Shown: piece by piece, positions 39,295 to 51,480 of the stretch
Layout of the letters: every line of letters begins with the position of its first letter
Numbering within the stretch: position 1 is the stretch's first letter
Source: Rhizophagus irregularis
Taxonomy: Eukaryota; Glomeromycota; Glomeromycetes; Glomerales; Glomeraceae
DNA length: 64,000 nt
Direction of reading: 5' to 3'
NCBI RefSeq assembly: GCF_026210795.1
Contig: NC_089429.1
Span: 682,001-746,000, forward strand
Translations under genes and position numbers: made by a program
Notes under the pieces: generated by a model
What the model was told of the DNA's origin: nothing
What the model saw: the letters and a program-made list of their open reading frames with translations, nothing else
The model's database searches: none

Positions 39295-41966
39295 ATGTCT
39301 GATATTAACCTCTCTTGTCTTATCCAAGGAACTGACCTTGATAAGTATTTTAAAATTAGTATCGATAAGAACAGTGACATTTATGATCTTAAGGAAACTA
39401 TTTGGAATAAAAAAAAGAACACCTTTTCCAGCATTGATGCTAACGACCTAATTTTATGGAAAGTAAAAGTCCCCATCAGCGACAAGGAGAAATTCAAACA
39501 ACTTGAATATACCGAGTCAATTATCGAGGATGTTTTAGGCGGTACAAAGCTAAATGATGCAACTGTTGGCGTTAAAGAGATCTTTGGTAATTCTCCCGCA
39601 AAAAAACATATTCATATTATCATTGGACAACCTACCACTGAGCAGTCTACAAATACCACTCAAAAAATGAATCAAGAGATTCCGAGTTTAACTCAACAGG
39701 CGAAAGCAATGTCCTTGGAAGGTATGTAGAAGAAAAACTTTTGTGATTACAAAATTTATGATTGGGATAATTTCTTATCGTCAATATAATGACAAACTAT
39801 AAATCTTTTAAAGAAGAATCGGACGAATATAATGATAGAAGCGTACCCTCAGGTAATTAATTATGGATTATATGATATTAAAATAGATTTCAACATTTTA
39901 ATATTTAGTCCATAAGAAGTTTAATCATGCCTTTACGACTTTATTAAACCTATTTATTTCAATAACTTCTTAAAAAGTCTCTTTGCTTCTTGTTAATGTG
40001 ATACACAATTAAATATATCATTTTACTCTTTTCAAAGAAAATACGAGAACTTGGCAGTCTTCACGTAATAACTCATCACGATCCAATTTTAGACAAGGTA
40101 TATTTTTTTTCAATGCAACTTTTTTATATTAATAATTAAAAATAATTATTAATAAAAGGCAATATTTCTATAAAGGTACCAATCCATTCGGAACTTCGCC
40201 ATTTGGTCAAAATAAACGGAATAATGGAATGAATAATCAATCTAGAATTAACCTAACTGGCAAAACACCACTTACTTGCAAAATTCTTTTATTGGGTGGA
40301 ACTGGGACTGGAAAGTCAACCATCATTAATATGATGGCAAATTATTTTCTGAGTGGTACTTTAGAAAATCCAAAAGTCGTTATTCCAACCAAGTACTTTA
40401 AAGTTACTGAAAATGGTACTATTTTAAAATAATTATAAATACAAATAATAAAATTTAAGACATTAATTTGCTTTATTATAATCTTATTTCAGATTTTGTA
40501 AGAAATAATTCTGAAGCGAAAATTGCAGATGTAACCAGGAGCCAAACTACAAGCTGTTGTAACTACGAATTTAAACATCCAGGAAATTCATTCTATGATT
40601 TTATCTTCATTGATACTCCAGGAATGAGCGATACAAATGGAATAGATCAAGATGACAAGAATATTGAAGAGATTGTTAACGCGGCAATTAATGTTGGTTC
40701 ATTAACTGCTATCGTCATTATTGCTAGTGGTACCGAAGCTAGAGTAACTCCAACGATAATGAATACAATAATTCGCCTACGGAACAGTCTTCCTGATGAA
40801 ATTGTCTATAATAATCTCTTACTTATTTTAACAAAGTGTACAAAATCCAGCGCTTGTTTCTCTGAGGATGCTTTTGCAAATGAGATTGCAAAACCAAAAG
40901 TTAGTATATCATTTTTATTATAATAAATAATTAAAAAAAATTAACAGTTCTTAATCAAATCACACACTCGGTTTTTTAGCAAATTTTTTATATGGACAAC
41001 CAAGTTTTTTGCACTGATCCTCAAATTTGGCTAAACGACGAAGATGAATATTCTATCGTTCAACATCAATGGAATAAATCTTTTAAAACATTCGATAACC
41101 TCTTAAAAATGATCACTGAAATGAATGCTACCTCAACTAAAGCCTTTACAGAAATGAGAGACCTTCGTAATAAAATTAAATCGGAAATCGCTACAATTTC
41201 TCAAACTACTACAAATATTCAACAAATACAAGACAAACTTGAAGCTGCATATATAGCTTTACAGAAAACTGGCGATAAAAAGAATTCATTCTCTAACTAT
41301 ACAACAACTGAAACAATAACAATTACAGTACCCGTTGAAACAAGCATTATAAATACGGTCTGTACAACCCATCAGAGAAGTGGCATTATTTGTCATAAAG
41401 ATTGCGGTCTTGAGTTTACTGGTAACAGTGGAACAACTAATTTTAATGGCTGTTATTGTATGGGAAGCGATAATAAATGTACGGAATGTGGATGTGACAC
41501 TTACAGGTACTACTTAAATTTAACTTCATTTCCATATTTCATCAACATTGATATTAATACTACTATTTTAATCTTTCAAATAAGCCACTTCCATACTAAT
41601 GTTGAGATGAAGACCGAAACTAAGACAATTAACAAAGTAATTAACAAAGTTCTCGAAGATGTAAAAGCGCAATATGATATGGCCGATGCTGATCATAAAA
41701 GGATTAGTAATGATGCTAACCAATTTCAACAAGCATTCGCTAAACTTCAAGCTAAAGCAGATGATAATTACAATAAAATTCGCCAACTTTGTTCTGATCT
41801 TAGTAAGATTTGTTCTCGATTCAATTTTGTTGATGAACTCAATGCGAATATTAAGAATATGAAATTGGATGCAAAAACCTTAAAAAATTTAGATTTACGA
41901 GATAAGGCTGAATCTGAGATTAGGAAGCTTGAAGCTTATATAGATGGTTTATCAAGACAAGGTTAA
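39295..41966 (+). CDS. Crinkler-domain AIG1-like GTPase, copy 1
   Basis: Seven exons: 39295-39721, 39814-39852, 40038-40097, 40176-40415, 40493-40899, 40980-41506, 41585-41966. All introns are GT-AG and the joined frame is 693 residues. Residues 1-115 or so match the Crinkler (CRN) N-terminal domain (LSCLIQGTDLDKYF, then DANDLILWKVKVPI and HIHIIIGQP). A Ser/Asn-rich linker follows. The GTPase domain has G1 GGTGTGKST (216-224), G3 FIDTPGMSDTNG and G4-like LILTKC, as in AIG1/GIMAP GTPases. A Cys/His-rich module follows (CTTHQRSGIICHKDC, then CYCMGSDNKCTECGC), then a coiled coil. CRN domains in oomycetes mark translocated effectors; in AM fungi they occur on many proteins of unclear role. Binding GTP is likely; the cellular job is unknown. 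No damage seen. Exon lengths match copy 2 at 56076. Confidence 0.88.
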
Positions 41967-42017
41967 CTTTATATGTGTTAGTTAAAATAATTTATTTAAC
42001 CTTTTTTTTACTTCAAA

Positions 42018-42134
42018 TCACCGGGGGGTGATCATCACCATTGGCCAGAATTATCAATTTTTACCGGTACTATATTTTTTTAATGCTGGTCGATTGTCAT
42101 AATTTCAGTCACCAGTGATCATCATCCCCGGTGA
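42018..42134. mobile_element. MITE with GGTGATCATCACC ends, copy 2
   Basis: Inverted ends TCACCGGGGGGTGATCATCA and TGATCATCATCCCCGGTGA. It lies 50 bp after the stop of CRN-GTPase copy 1. Same family as 36952-37070. Confidence 0.75.
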
Positions 42135-43177
42135 TAGTTAGAAAAATTCTTTTTGTTAATCACTAAATAAATTCTTTGGTAAATAAAGCATTATATTACG
42201 AAGATTAAATAAAATTGCTCAGTTATTAAAGATATTTTTTTTGTATATAAGTATATACAGTAAATTAGTCAATAAATATCTAATTAGTTAATATAAAGTG
42301 AGCGAGATTATGGAACTTTATTAGAATTTACAAATGCAATAACGTAATGCAGTCCTTAAATATACCTCTTCCTGTTGAAGTCAATTTTCTGAATGCCTAT
42401 TTCCCGAACTGTAGTATTTCCTAAAACTTCAGTTTCTTGAACACTAATTTCCGAATCCCAATTTATGAGAATCATATGAAACATTCCGAATAGAAAAATT
42501 TATTAAAAATGAAATCGGAAAAAAGGAGCATCTCCGATCGATCTGATATGCCTAAAAGATGAAACAATACACCTATAAAAATACAAGTTAATAAATAACA
42601 AAATTACATAAAAAGAATATTAGTTAGATTATAAAGGGAAAAAAATTCGGTTTTAAAAAATTGAAAATAACATTAAAAAAAACTTTCGGTCAAAAAGAGG
42701 CCAAAAAAAAAAAGAAATTAACATTATTAAAAAAAAATGGATTTTTTTTTAAAAATCGACATTTAGATAGCTGCGTAACATCCCAACTCAAATATTCAGT
42801 ATCAATTTTTTATTGATCCCTTGTGCACCGTGAGCAGGATTTCCAGAGATTTTCATGTTTATAGCGATTGCTGTGGAAAAAGTCATATTTTGAAATGAGT
42901 AAGATTGTAACATTTTTGTTTATGTTCAAATGCATAAACACATTGAAGGCGTTAATCTATAACGTAATAAGAATATAACAAACCATTTGACGATCGTTTC
43001 TATCATCACATCTAACATTCTTCGAACTTCTAAACATCTAATTGACTTGTATGACAATTATTCCACATATAATTGAATTTTCAGTGTCAGGAAGAAAAAT
43101 ACAGAAAGAACACCTAATTATGAATAAACGTGCTGTGTGTATACATGGCGAATGCAATTTTTTACAGTAATATAATA
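42135..43177. other. Duplicated 3' flank with gene remnant, no intact gene
   Basis: 42297-42355 (AGCGAGATTATGGAACTT) matches 59178-59225 after copy 2. 42985-43175 matches the end of the relic gene at 60438-61441 and its 3' flank (CATCACATCTAACATTCTTC, then ATAATTGAATTTTCAG and ATGGCGAATGCAATTT). The duplicated block thus once extended over 3 kb downstream of the GTPase gene; here most of that second gene is gone. Confidence 0.6.
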
Positions 43178-43404
43178 AGTTTAATTCGTGATCCACGAGC
43201 CAACTGCAAAGGATCTGTAAAAAATGGGAATCTGGCGTGGCATCAAATAAAAAAAAATTATGTGAAAAATTATTGTAAAAAACAAACTATTTGAAATTTT
43301 GGGATAAACATTATGTATTAAAACATGTTAGTATCGAATGGGTTCACATATTAAAAGGCATTATTGCACCTAAATCATATATGAACTCACGGATCACGAA
43401 TTAA
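43178..43404. mobile_element. Short TIR element (MITE), copy 2
   Basis: Ends TTAATTCGTGATCCACGAG and CACGGATCACGAATTAA, 227 bp. The inner word CAAAGGATCTG is shared with copy 1 at 1022-1172. Confidence 0.65.
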
Positions 43405-43590
43405 CAATTTATTTCATCGCTCATTAAATAAATTAATGAATGTAGCAAACAGAAATATTTTTGAGAATTAATATAAAACAATTATAAAATTTTCGTCAAC
43501 TACAATTGTGTTCCCAATAGGTATTTAATAGTAATGTTAACTAACCATTTTTAAACATTACATACAATCCGAGAGGCTTCCATGATCTTA

Positions 43591-43775
43591 CAGTCAACTC
43601 TTTCTATAACGGAATTTTTGATATAACGAATCACGTGATGTAAAGCCAATAGATTCGTCAAAATACTCTCGATATAGTGAACCAACCAATTAAAGTCATC
43701 AGATTCTTCGTTATAAAATTATAACGAAGTTGAGATAAAATTTGGACCGATATAGCTTCGATTGAAAAATTTCTG
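43591..43775. mobile_element. Possible pogo-like MITE
   Basis: 185 bp between TA dinucleotides. Starts CAGTCAACTCTTTCTATAAC and ends CTG; an internal palindrome TTCGTTATAAAATTATAACG is present. The right end matches the left only weakly. Confidence 0.4.
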
Positions 43776-43904
43776 TAGTATCGTAGAAAATTTACACGTG
43801 ATTCTTCAGAACATTAAAAAATTAGTCTAGATTTTTTTGGAATTATCTGTTAGTTCACAATAACTTTGTTATTGCCATAGAATTATAGAAATGGTGACCG
43901 TCTA

Positions 43905-44010
43905 TCCGGATAATTATCGGATATCCGTTATCCGTTGTCCGAGTGTCCGATCGAATTTATCCGGATATCCGTCTACTATTGATATCCAGATAATTCAGAT
44001 CGGATAAAAT
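43905..44010. repeat. ATCCGGATA-word repeat
   Basis: Irregular reiteration of ATCCGGATA, TATCCG and GTCCGA with self-complementary words. Similar in style to the foldback elements at 8150 and 48546. No gene here, or from here to 44433. Confidence 0.6.
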
Positions 44011-44433
44011 AATAATGTATTCTTCCCACAATCCGAAGAAAAAATTTTTTACCCCTGAGAATCACCATTTTTAGATTAAGTTTGTGACGTTCACGCAAGA
44101 GCATTATACTCGAAAAGAATTATAGCTTAGGGTTAGACTATTTATGGTTATTTTATCCTTACCCAAAAAAATTTCTTGCTTATTTTTCCTTTGTAATAAG
44201 AGATTACTTCCTAGTGATTAATTATAACAAAATACTTCGTGATAATTATGTTCATAGATATTACATAATAAAAAATATCATTTATCTTAAAGACATGCTT
44301 TTATCATAATCATGCACTGGCCCATAATGCTAACGCCAGCAGTTAGAATACCAACATTTATATTTTTACATTTATAAATCCCATTAGTAACTTATCATTT
44401 TATCTCAATACAGGTTTGTAAATGTTTTATTTA

Positions 44434-46094
44434 TTAATATTGTAAATGATAATTTATATAACTATGTGCATCAATATATAAATCATGGTATTTTTGAACT
44501 ATAATATTATGTAATTTATATTCATTTACTTCATCATTTAAAAAAAATAATTCGACAGGTTGTATACCACCATTAGAATCCGATTCTAAAATAGCCAAAT
44601 ATTTAACCCTTTCCTTTTTCATAATATATTTCTTTATAAAAAATAAAATTTTTGTATCTACACTTCTCGGGGATGATGTATGCAGGAATACATTATTAAT
44701 TAATAATTTTTTGATAAAAGTATTTTGTGAATTTTTTAAAAATATTTCTAGATCACTTGCAATAAAAGAAAGAGATAAACATAAATATCTAACCTAGAAG
44801 GAAGAACCTGTCCTAAATTTCGTAATAAAGTTGAACTTTCAGCAAAAAGAATATGATTTTCGATAAAATCCCCTTCAATAGTAAGATAATTAATATTATG
44901 TTGATTCTTTTCAATGAATAAGTAAATACTATTATTATCATAATAAGGTAAACACGAATAAAAATATCTAATATTTTTACAATATTTCATAATAAATTCA
45001 AATAATTTTTGTTTTTGTTCATTATATTCGACTCCTATATCTCCATTTTCAAATCCAAAATTTTCTAAACAATCACTAAATTTCTGTAATAATAATAGTA
45101 ATGATTCAATATGATCATTAAGTATTATTTCTTTCGTAAACAAAGATCTTAATTTAAAAGGTTTAATGACCCTAATAATTTGTTGAACGAAATCTGAATT
45201 TAAAGAATCACAATAAAGAATGTGAATAGATTCTAAAACATTCAATTGATCAAAAACCTCTTGTAAAATACTATTTATATTTTTAAAATCAATGAAATAA
45301 AATATAATTGTATTTAAAGTATTTGAACAATTAGAATTTTTTAATGTTAAAAGTGGATTATATAAATTAACGAAAGATTCAAACGAAATTTTTTTGAGGT
45401 TATTTTGTGAAATAATTAATTGTGATAAATGATTTTCAATTAATGAATAATTATTGATATCAATTCTATAAGTAGGAAATTTAATAACAATTGATGAGAT
45501 TGATTTGCAATTAGAATATAAAAATTCTAAAAATGCAATATTTTGATATAAATCATTATTATAAATATGGAATGTTAAATTTCTGATATCATATATAAGA
45601 TTTGGATTTTGTAAAATCAAGTATATATTATCATTAAAATAATTATAACCATAAGACCTAGGATGTACAACTTCAAAAGAATGTAAATTCCCTTCATTTT
45701 CAATGAACACTTCAAATAATAAACTATAAACTAAATTTCCTAACCTATTATCGGATTTATCTACTAAAGTATCAACCCAATATTCAATAGAATGACAAAT
45801 TTTACTTATATCCAAGTATTTAATAAAACTAGGATAATTGAATAATGGATTTGTAAGAAATAAATTATCATTAATTCCATATTCATTAAATCTTGCTTTA
45901 TCATCTTCATTTAAAAAGCAGAAATAAGTTTTAATACAACGATAATTTTGGGTAGGAAGTGAAAATGGATCTTCCCATAATAATGGAATGGTTAAACGAC
46001 ACCATAATCTATTAACTAAAATACATGAATATAATGTTGAAATATCTTTTCTGAGCATGCCATGGAGTTTGCTTTCATTTTCAAAATGTATCAA
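44434..46094 (-). pseudogene. F-box/LRR-type gene with one frameshift and worn start
   Basis: The main frame (46094 to 44748, 448 residues) carries STLYSCILVNRLWCRLTIPL, the second half of an F-box, followed by a Leu/Asn-rich LRR-like body. At 44788-44790 one base appears lost (TTAGATATT where the paralogue at 6705-8138 has TTAGAATATT). In the shifted frame the family's usual end follows without a stop: SDLEIFLKNSQNTFIKKL, then IKKYIMKKERVKYLAILESD, to TAA at 44434. The first F-box helix is not recognisable: MIHFENESKLHGML replaces the expected DCLNEIFEYLE. Either a young pseudogene or a sequencing slip in a poorly preserved gene. An intact protein would have been a substrate adaptor of an SCF ubiquitin ligase. 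Confidence 0.75.
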
Positions 46095-47047
46095 TTTTCG
46101 GAGTTGTACAATTTATCTAGTATTACATAAAAAGACAACAAAAGAACAAACATAACATGTAAATCATTCCTTTTTTTTCAAATAATTGTTTTAATTACGC
46201 ACCTATAGACTAACTATATAAGATTAGCTCCTTTTGTCAATCGGGTGGGTGGGTGTAATTCCGGCCTGCCGATCCTTCATTTGCTACAGCGTACCGCCGT
46301 ACCGCGTACCACATCTCATAATGTATAAATAATTTGAATTGTGTAACATGAAAACCCGTGCCATGATATGAAAACCCTGTGACATACTTGCGCCTCCTTA
46401 CCTGTTACTATTACACTGAATCGTTACGTAATAATTTCATTAAAAACATTTTTTTTATTAAACCATATATTTTTTATTTAAACATATATTTGTGATCAAT
46501 CATTACATCCTAAAAAAAAAAATAATAATTATAATTCTACAGAAATTCTTCTCTTGGATATTTTTAGTAGAAATAATAAATTGAATGGTTTTTTTATAAT
46601 CTTTCATGTTTATTATTCGCCACGTTGTTTATTCAATTGAAAATAACTAAATTGACTTCAGTCATCAATCATGTATTTTTGTTTATATTGATTTTAAATA
46701 AGATTTAAAAATAACAACAAATTAATATAATCTATTGAATAATAATCATTGATTTTGTTTATCAAATTAATCAAGGATATTATCTATTCATTAATTATGA
46801 CAATCAAATTTGTTAAACACAAATTTGTATTCGCTGAAAAAAAAAATAAAATAAAAAATTTTTAATTTTAAATTATTATACTAAGTATAGAAATATTTCT
46901 TCTTTTTTTGGTTGTGGGCGTAAAATATTACGACAAAATTTATGTGGGACAACATGAAATTTTGATCAACAATTTGCATTTCACTAATTTATCAAGTAAA
47001 TGAACTTAAAATAATTCATTCATTCTCTCTTTCTTGTTGATTACATT
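46095..47047. other. Intergenic with repeat fragment, no gene
   Basis: 46240-46320 is unusually GC-rich (GGGTGGGTGGGTG, then CGTACCGCCGTACCGCGTACC). 46319-46440 matches the Helitron-like repeat at 26395-26477/34531 and 35190-35290. The rest is AT-rich and holds the kinase promoter. Confidence 0.5.
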
Positions 47048-49619
47048 ATGTCCACTCTTCGATATGAATTAATTGCTGCAACAATGAATAGTGCAGATAC
47101 ATTAACAGATACTAATATTTACAATAATATACACAAACAATTTGAATTTAAAAAACAAACAGTTTTTGCTGATAAAATTCTTACAAATGATGAAAAAACT
47201 TATGCAATAAGATGGATAACTAAAAGTTATGATCGAGATAAAGTTATGGATAATGATGGTACAAAAAGAATTTGTGAAAATTGTAAGCAAGAATGTTTAG
47301 CCACATTATATTGTGAATATTGTGTTCGAAATTATTTAAAAGAAGATTTTTCAAATTGGACATCTGGAAATGATGTTATTGATAATTTAATACAGAAATG
47401 TCAAATGGAATCACTCATGCCAAGCAAAGTAGTTGAATGGATCCCATATAGTTATTTAGAAAATATTAAATATTTAACAAAAGGCGGATTCTCAGAAATT
47501 TATACAGCAGATTGGATTAATGGATATTATGATGAATGGGATTCTGAAAAAAAACAATTGAAAAGAATAGAAAGACCTGGAATACATAATCTAGTGACAA
47601 AAGTAGTACTTAAAACGTTAGAAAATGTTGAAAGTGCAAATCAAAGTTGGTTTGAAGAGGTTTGTATAATTTTATTCTAAATTTTAAAATTTTATGTTTT
47701 TTCTACAATAACATGTTGTCATTTAGGCTAAATCACATTTAACCATAAGTAATAAATGGCCGGTTGTTGTTCGATGTTATGGTTTAACACAAAATCCATC
47801 AAATGGAAATTATATGCTTGTAATATATAAAATGGATATAGATTTAAGAAAATATTTACAACAAAATCATAATCAACTTACATGGAAAGATAGAATGAAA
47901 ATTATTGATGAAATAACTGTTGCACTTTATTATATTCATAAAGAGAAAGCAATTCATAGAGATTTGCATTCTGGAAATATATTATATTCACAATTTAATA
48001 ATTCTTGGTGTGTTAGTGATCTTGGATTTTGTGGACCTGCTGATAAATCTTCAACAAGTATATATGGAAATCTTCCTTACATAGCACCCGAAGTTATTGT
48101 TGGAAGAGAATATACTTTTGCATCTGATATTTATAGTATTGCAATTCTTATGTGGGAAATTTCATCTGGACAAACACCATTTATAAATTATGAACATGAA
48201 AATGATATTGTAATGAATATTATTAACGGTATAAGGCCAAAAATTGTGCCAGGAACTCCATTAGAATATAAAAATTTAATGAAAGAATGTTGGGATGCTG
48301 ACCCATTAAAAAGACCTAATATACTTACACTTTGGAACAAAATAAACAATATTAACTTACATTATCAAAATATGTCAGATGAATTATTTAAATCAGAAAT
48401 GGATAATTTAGAAATGAATAAAGTAGAAGAAAATTATACGAGTAGCAGATTATTTACAAGTAAAATTCATAACTTTGGAAATCTACCTGAACCAAGAAAT
48501 GCAACAGAAGGTATAAGTGTATAATATTTATTAATGAATATATTTCCCTATAAAAAAAGAAAATTCGGAATTTGTCCTGAAAAGTATGGAAAATGTCCGG
48601 AAATTTTCCGTGCGTCCGGAAAACATTCGGAAACGGTCACGTTTTGGAACATTTTCCGGACGCACAAATTCCAGACATTTTCTTGACACTCCAGAATTTG
48701 TCCAGAATTTGTCCAGAATCGAGCGTCCGGAAAATGTTCCAAAACATGACCGTTTCCGAATGTTTTCCGGACGCATGGAAAATTTCCGGACATTTTCCAT
48801 ACTTTTCAGGACAAATTCCGAATTTTCTTTTTTTATAGGGTTTATTTTAAAATACATTATTAATGTTATCTTTTTATTATAATAGAAGAACAAGAAGGTA
48901 TAACCGTATAAATAATAATTTCTACCATTTTTGGTTACTATCATAATTTAATTTTAAATACTTTATTTACTGCTGATAGTGTTTCATAGTAAATTGTATG
49001 ATTTTAACATTCCTAACGATAGTAAGTATTTAATAACATTATAGTGTTGAATTATCATATAATGATGTTTAATGATTAATTTTTTATTTTAGTTAACGAC
49101 TTTAATAAATCAAATGAGCAGAATAGTAGCAAGTCATCAAAAGTAATAACTATTTTTAGAGGTAATATATTTTAATTATTTTCAAATCGAGATTAATTTA
49201 TATATTAAATTTATATCTTAATTTTTAGATAGTAATAAAAAATTATCCAAATTATTTAAAAAGTTGCAAATAAAGTCAAATGGTAAGTAAATTACTAACA
49301 AATAAAGTTACTATATCAATTTCATTTATTAAACGCGACTTTTATTTAAAATTTAGATGACGAAAAAGAAAAAACTCAAAAATATGTCAATGGTAGGTGA
49401 AAATTTTACGTAATAACGAACGATTTTAATACTGTTTTAATTATATTTACTTATCTATTACAGATGATGACGAAGTATATAATAATCCAAACCTTCATTC
49501 AAAAGAGCAAGATGAACTGGAAATTCCTGATGGTAAGCTCTTAAAATAAAGTAGAAAAAATAAATTTCTTTTATAAAGCAAATAATTAATCTATTTTTTA
49601 TCTTTTAGATGGATTTTAA
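47048..49619 (+). CDS. Protein kinase, TKL-like, with micro-exon tail
   Basis: Eight exons: 47048-47659, 47727-48510, 48886-48897, 49093-49161, 49229-49282, 49357-49392, 49464-49532, 49609-49619; 548 residues. The N-terminus has a CxxC pair set (CENCKQEC, then CEYC), probably zinc-binding. The kinase domain starts near residue 145 (LTKGGFSEIYTADW). VVLK supplies the Lys, HRDLHSGN is the catalytic loop, SDLG replaces DFG, and APE is present. The tail exons are 12, 69, 54, 36, 69 and 11 nt, all entered in phase 1, and encode an acidic, Lys/Asp/Ser-rich tail ending DGF. RLFTSKIHNFGNLPEPRNA before the tail is typical of the expanded kinase family in these fungi. Such kinases probably phosphorylate Ser/Thr or Tyr in signalling; the substrate is unknown. 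A MITE lies inside intron 2. No catalytic residue is missing. Confidence 0.9.
48546..48840. mobile_element. MITE, CCCTATAA family, copy 2, in a kinase intron
   Basis: 295 bp with long inverted arms (CCCTATAAAAAAAGAAAATT on the left, mirrored on the right; the arms pair through GACATTTTCC-type words). The flanking 3-bp repeat is TTT (48543-48545 and 48841-48843). It lies within the second kinase intron (48511-48885), which it enlarges to 375 bp, while the gene's other introns are about 67-195 bp. Antisense and sense open frames here are palindrome artefacts. Confidence 0.88.
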
Positions 49620-50339
49620 ATTGTCTTTTTTATAAATCAAATTAACAATATTTTTTTTTATATTTTAAATTATTATCACATAATTTATTTATCATGGATT
49701 ATTTAAACACTAAGACTAGAGTAGTAAATGTTTTACAAAATTCTTAGTGTGTAATTTAAATAATTTTAATAAATTTATTCAAATTATTAAATGTATTGAT
49801 TTAGGCGAAAATTAAGTATCTTAACGTAAATTTATGTTATAAACATTATAGAATCATGACAGATTATTCCCATTCGTTATACATGAATTTATTAAAACAA
49901 GTTGAAAGAATCAACCTCATGAAAGTATAACAAGATATTGTGCACACGTTCTATATTAAAAAATTTGTTTTTGATTTTTTACAATAACCTCTTGTTAATT
50001 CCATAAAATTTATTATGTGCATGATCAATATACTGTATATAATAAAATACATAATTCTCATAATAATTAATAAAAATTTTTGGGAATTGCTAACCGATCA
50101 TCGCCTGGGTTTTTTTTTCAAATATGTCACATGATGTACAATATATAGTAAATCGGCTGATGGCTGATTTTTTTAACTTTTTTTTAAAATTTTGTTGCGA
50201 AGATATTTTTAAAAAAAATTTTTTACAAACATATTTATTCAAAATAATCTTATTTAATGAAATTTTATTTTTATTTGCAAATATTAAAATTTAAGTCACA
50301 CATTTACGATTTTAAAGAAAAAAATCACCGTATTTATTT
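49620..50339. other. Intergenic, no gene seen
   Basis: Holds a tiny palindromic element (49697-49766; ends GATTATTTAAACACTAAGA, partner of 15058). The 50085-50340 segment resembles the lead-in of the purine tract at 4500-4730. Confidence 0.5.
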
Positions 50340-50860
50340 TTAATGAAGTAAAAAAAAACAATAACAATAAATAAAAAAGATAAGTAAATTACAATGATCA
50401 AGGAGAAAGATAGATGCTAATAAAAAAAATGAAACAACAATGGACGAAAAAGAGTAATGAAAAGTGATAGGAAACAAAAAGGAGAAATAGGACATGATGA
50501 GAGATGAAAAGGAGTGATGGGAGACGAAGAGGAGTGATGGGAGGTAAAAAGGAGTGATGGGAGACGATAAGAAGTGATGAGAGACAAAAGAAGTGATGGG
50601 AGACGAAGAGGAGTGATGGAAGGTAAAAGGGTGATGGGAGACGAAAAGAAGTGATAGGAGACGAAAATTAGTGATGGAAGACGAAAAGAAGTGATGGAAG
50701 ACGATAAGGAGCGATGGAAGACGAAAAGAAGTGATGGGAAGATGAAGAGGAGTTGATGGGAGACGAAAAGGAGTGATGAGAGGCAAAAGGAAATTATGGG
50801 AAGTAAACAGGAGAGAAAGAGAGATAATAGAAAATGAAAAGTTGTAATTAATAAAAAATC
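50340..50860. repeat. Purine-rich minisatellite
   Basis: Irregular copies of GATGGGAGACGAAAAGGAGT. More regular than the tracts at 4730 and 36250. The minus-strand Ser/Pro/His-rich frame is an artefact. Confidence 0.85.
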
Positions 50861-50879
50861 ATCATTTTCAACAGTTCAA

Positions 50880-51108
50880 TCACCATCATCGCCTACTAGT
50901 ACTCTCTTATATACGACACATCCTCAAGCAATTTATGCAAGTAAACTTTTAGATTTTAAAAATCTTCCCAAACCAAAAAATGCAGACAATGATGACTTAG
51001 AATATTCAGGTAATTTTAATTCAAAATAATTATTCAAATCTATTTATAATAATAATTATTCTTTATTTTACAGATTCCTTAAGAATGGATTTTACTAAAC
51101 TTGATTAG
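50880..51108 (+). pseudogene. C-terminal relic of a second kinase gene
   Basis: Two exons: up to 51009 and 51074-51108, with a GT-AG intron of 64 bp in phase 1. Translation reads HPQAIYASKLLDFKNLPKPK, then NADNDDLEYS, then DSLRMDFTKLD and stop. This is the characteristic tail of the same kinase family as 47048 (compare RLFTSKIHNFGNLPEPRNA). No kinase domain remains upstream; the purine repeat lies in its place. Confidence 0.8.
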
Positions 51109-51309
51109 TTCTAAAGGTAATTACTTTTGCATGTAACTTTTTATTAAATTTTAATTAAGCTATTTTTTTTTTATTATAGATTAAACACATTTTATTTTAA
51201 ATGAAAATACTGTATTTAGTATATAAAAAACATAACAGGTATAATTTATTCTTATTTCATTGATAATTTTTAATTTTATTCTGGGATATTTAACGGTACT
51301 AAGGCTCAT

Positions 51310-51480
51310 ATTATACATGTTGCCGAAACTCGGCAATTTCAGGATTCGGCCTTCGGCTAATCATTCCAAAAACGAAACTCCAGCCGAAAGTTGAAAGTTG
51401 GAAATTTTCTGGCCGGCATTATGCATTTTGGCCAGCATTATAAATTTTGTGTAACATTAATGTAACACGAAATTTCATTG
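51310..51480. repeat. GCCGAA-word repeat
   Basis: Short self-complementary words around GCCGAAACTCGGC, GGCCTTCGGC and CTGGCCGGC in irregular order. Same style as other foldback-word repeats here. Confidence 0.5.

Noticed and set aside
41507..41584. Treating the GTPase copy 1 frame 40992-41966 as one exon
   Set aside because: The 78-bp stretch is an in-frame intron: it starts GTAC, ends AAG, and the homologous place in copy 2 (58501-58580) contains a stop.
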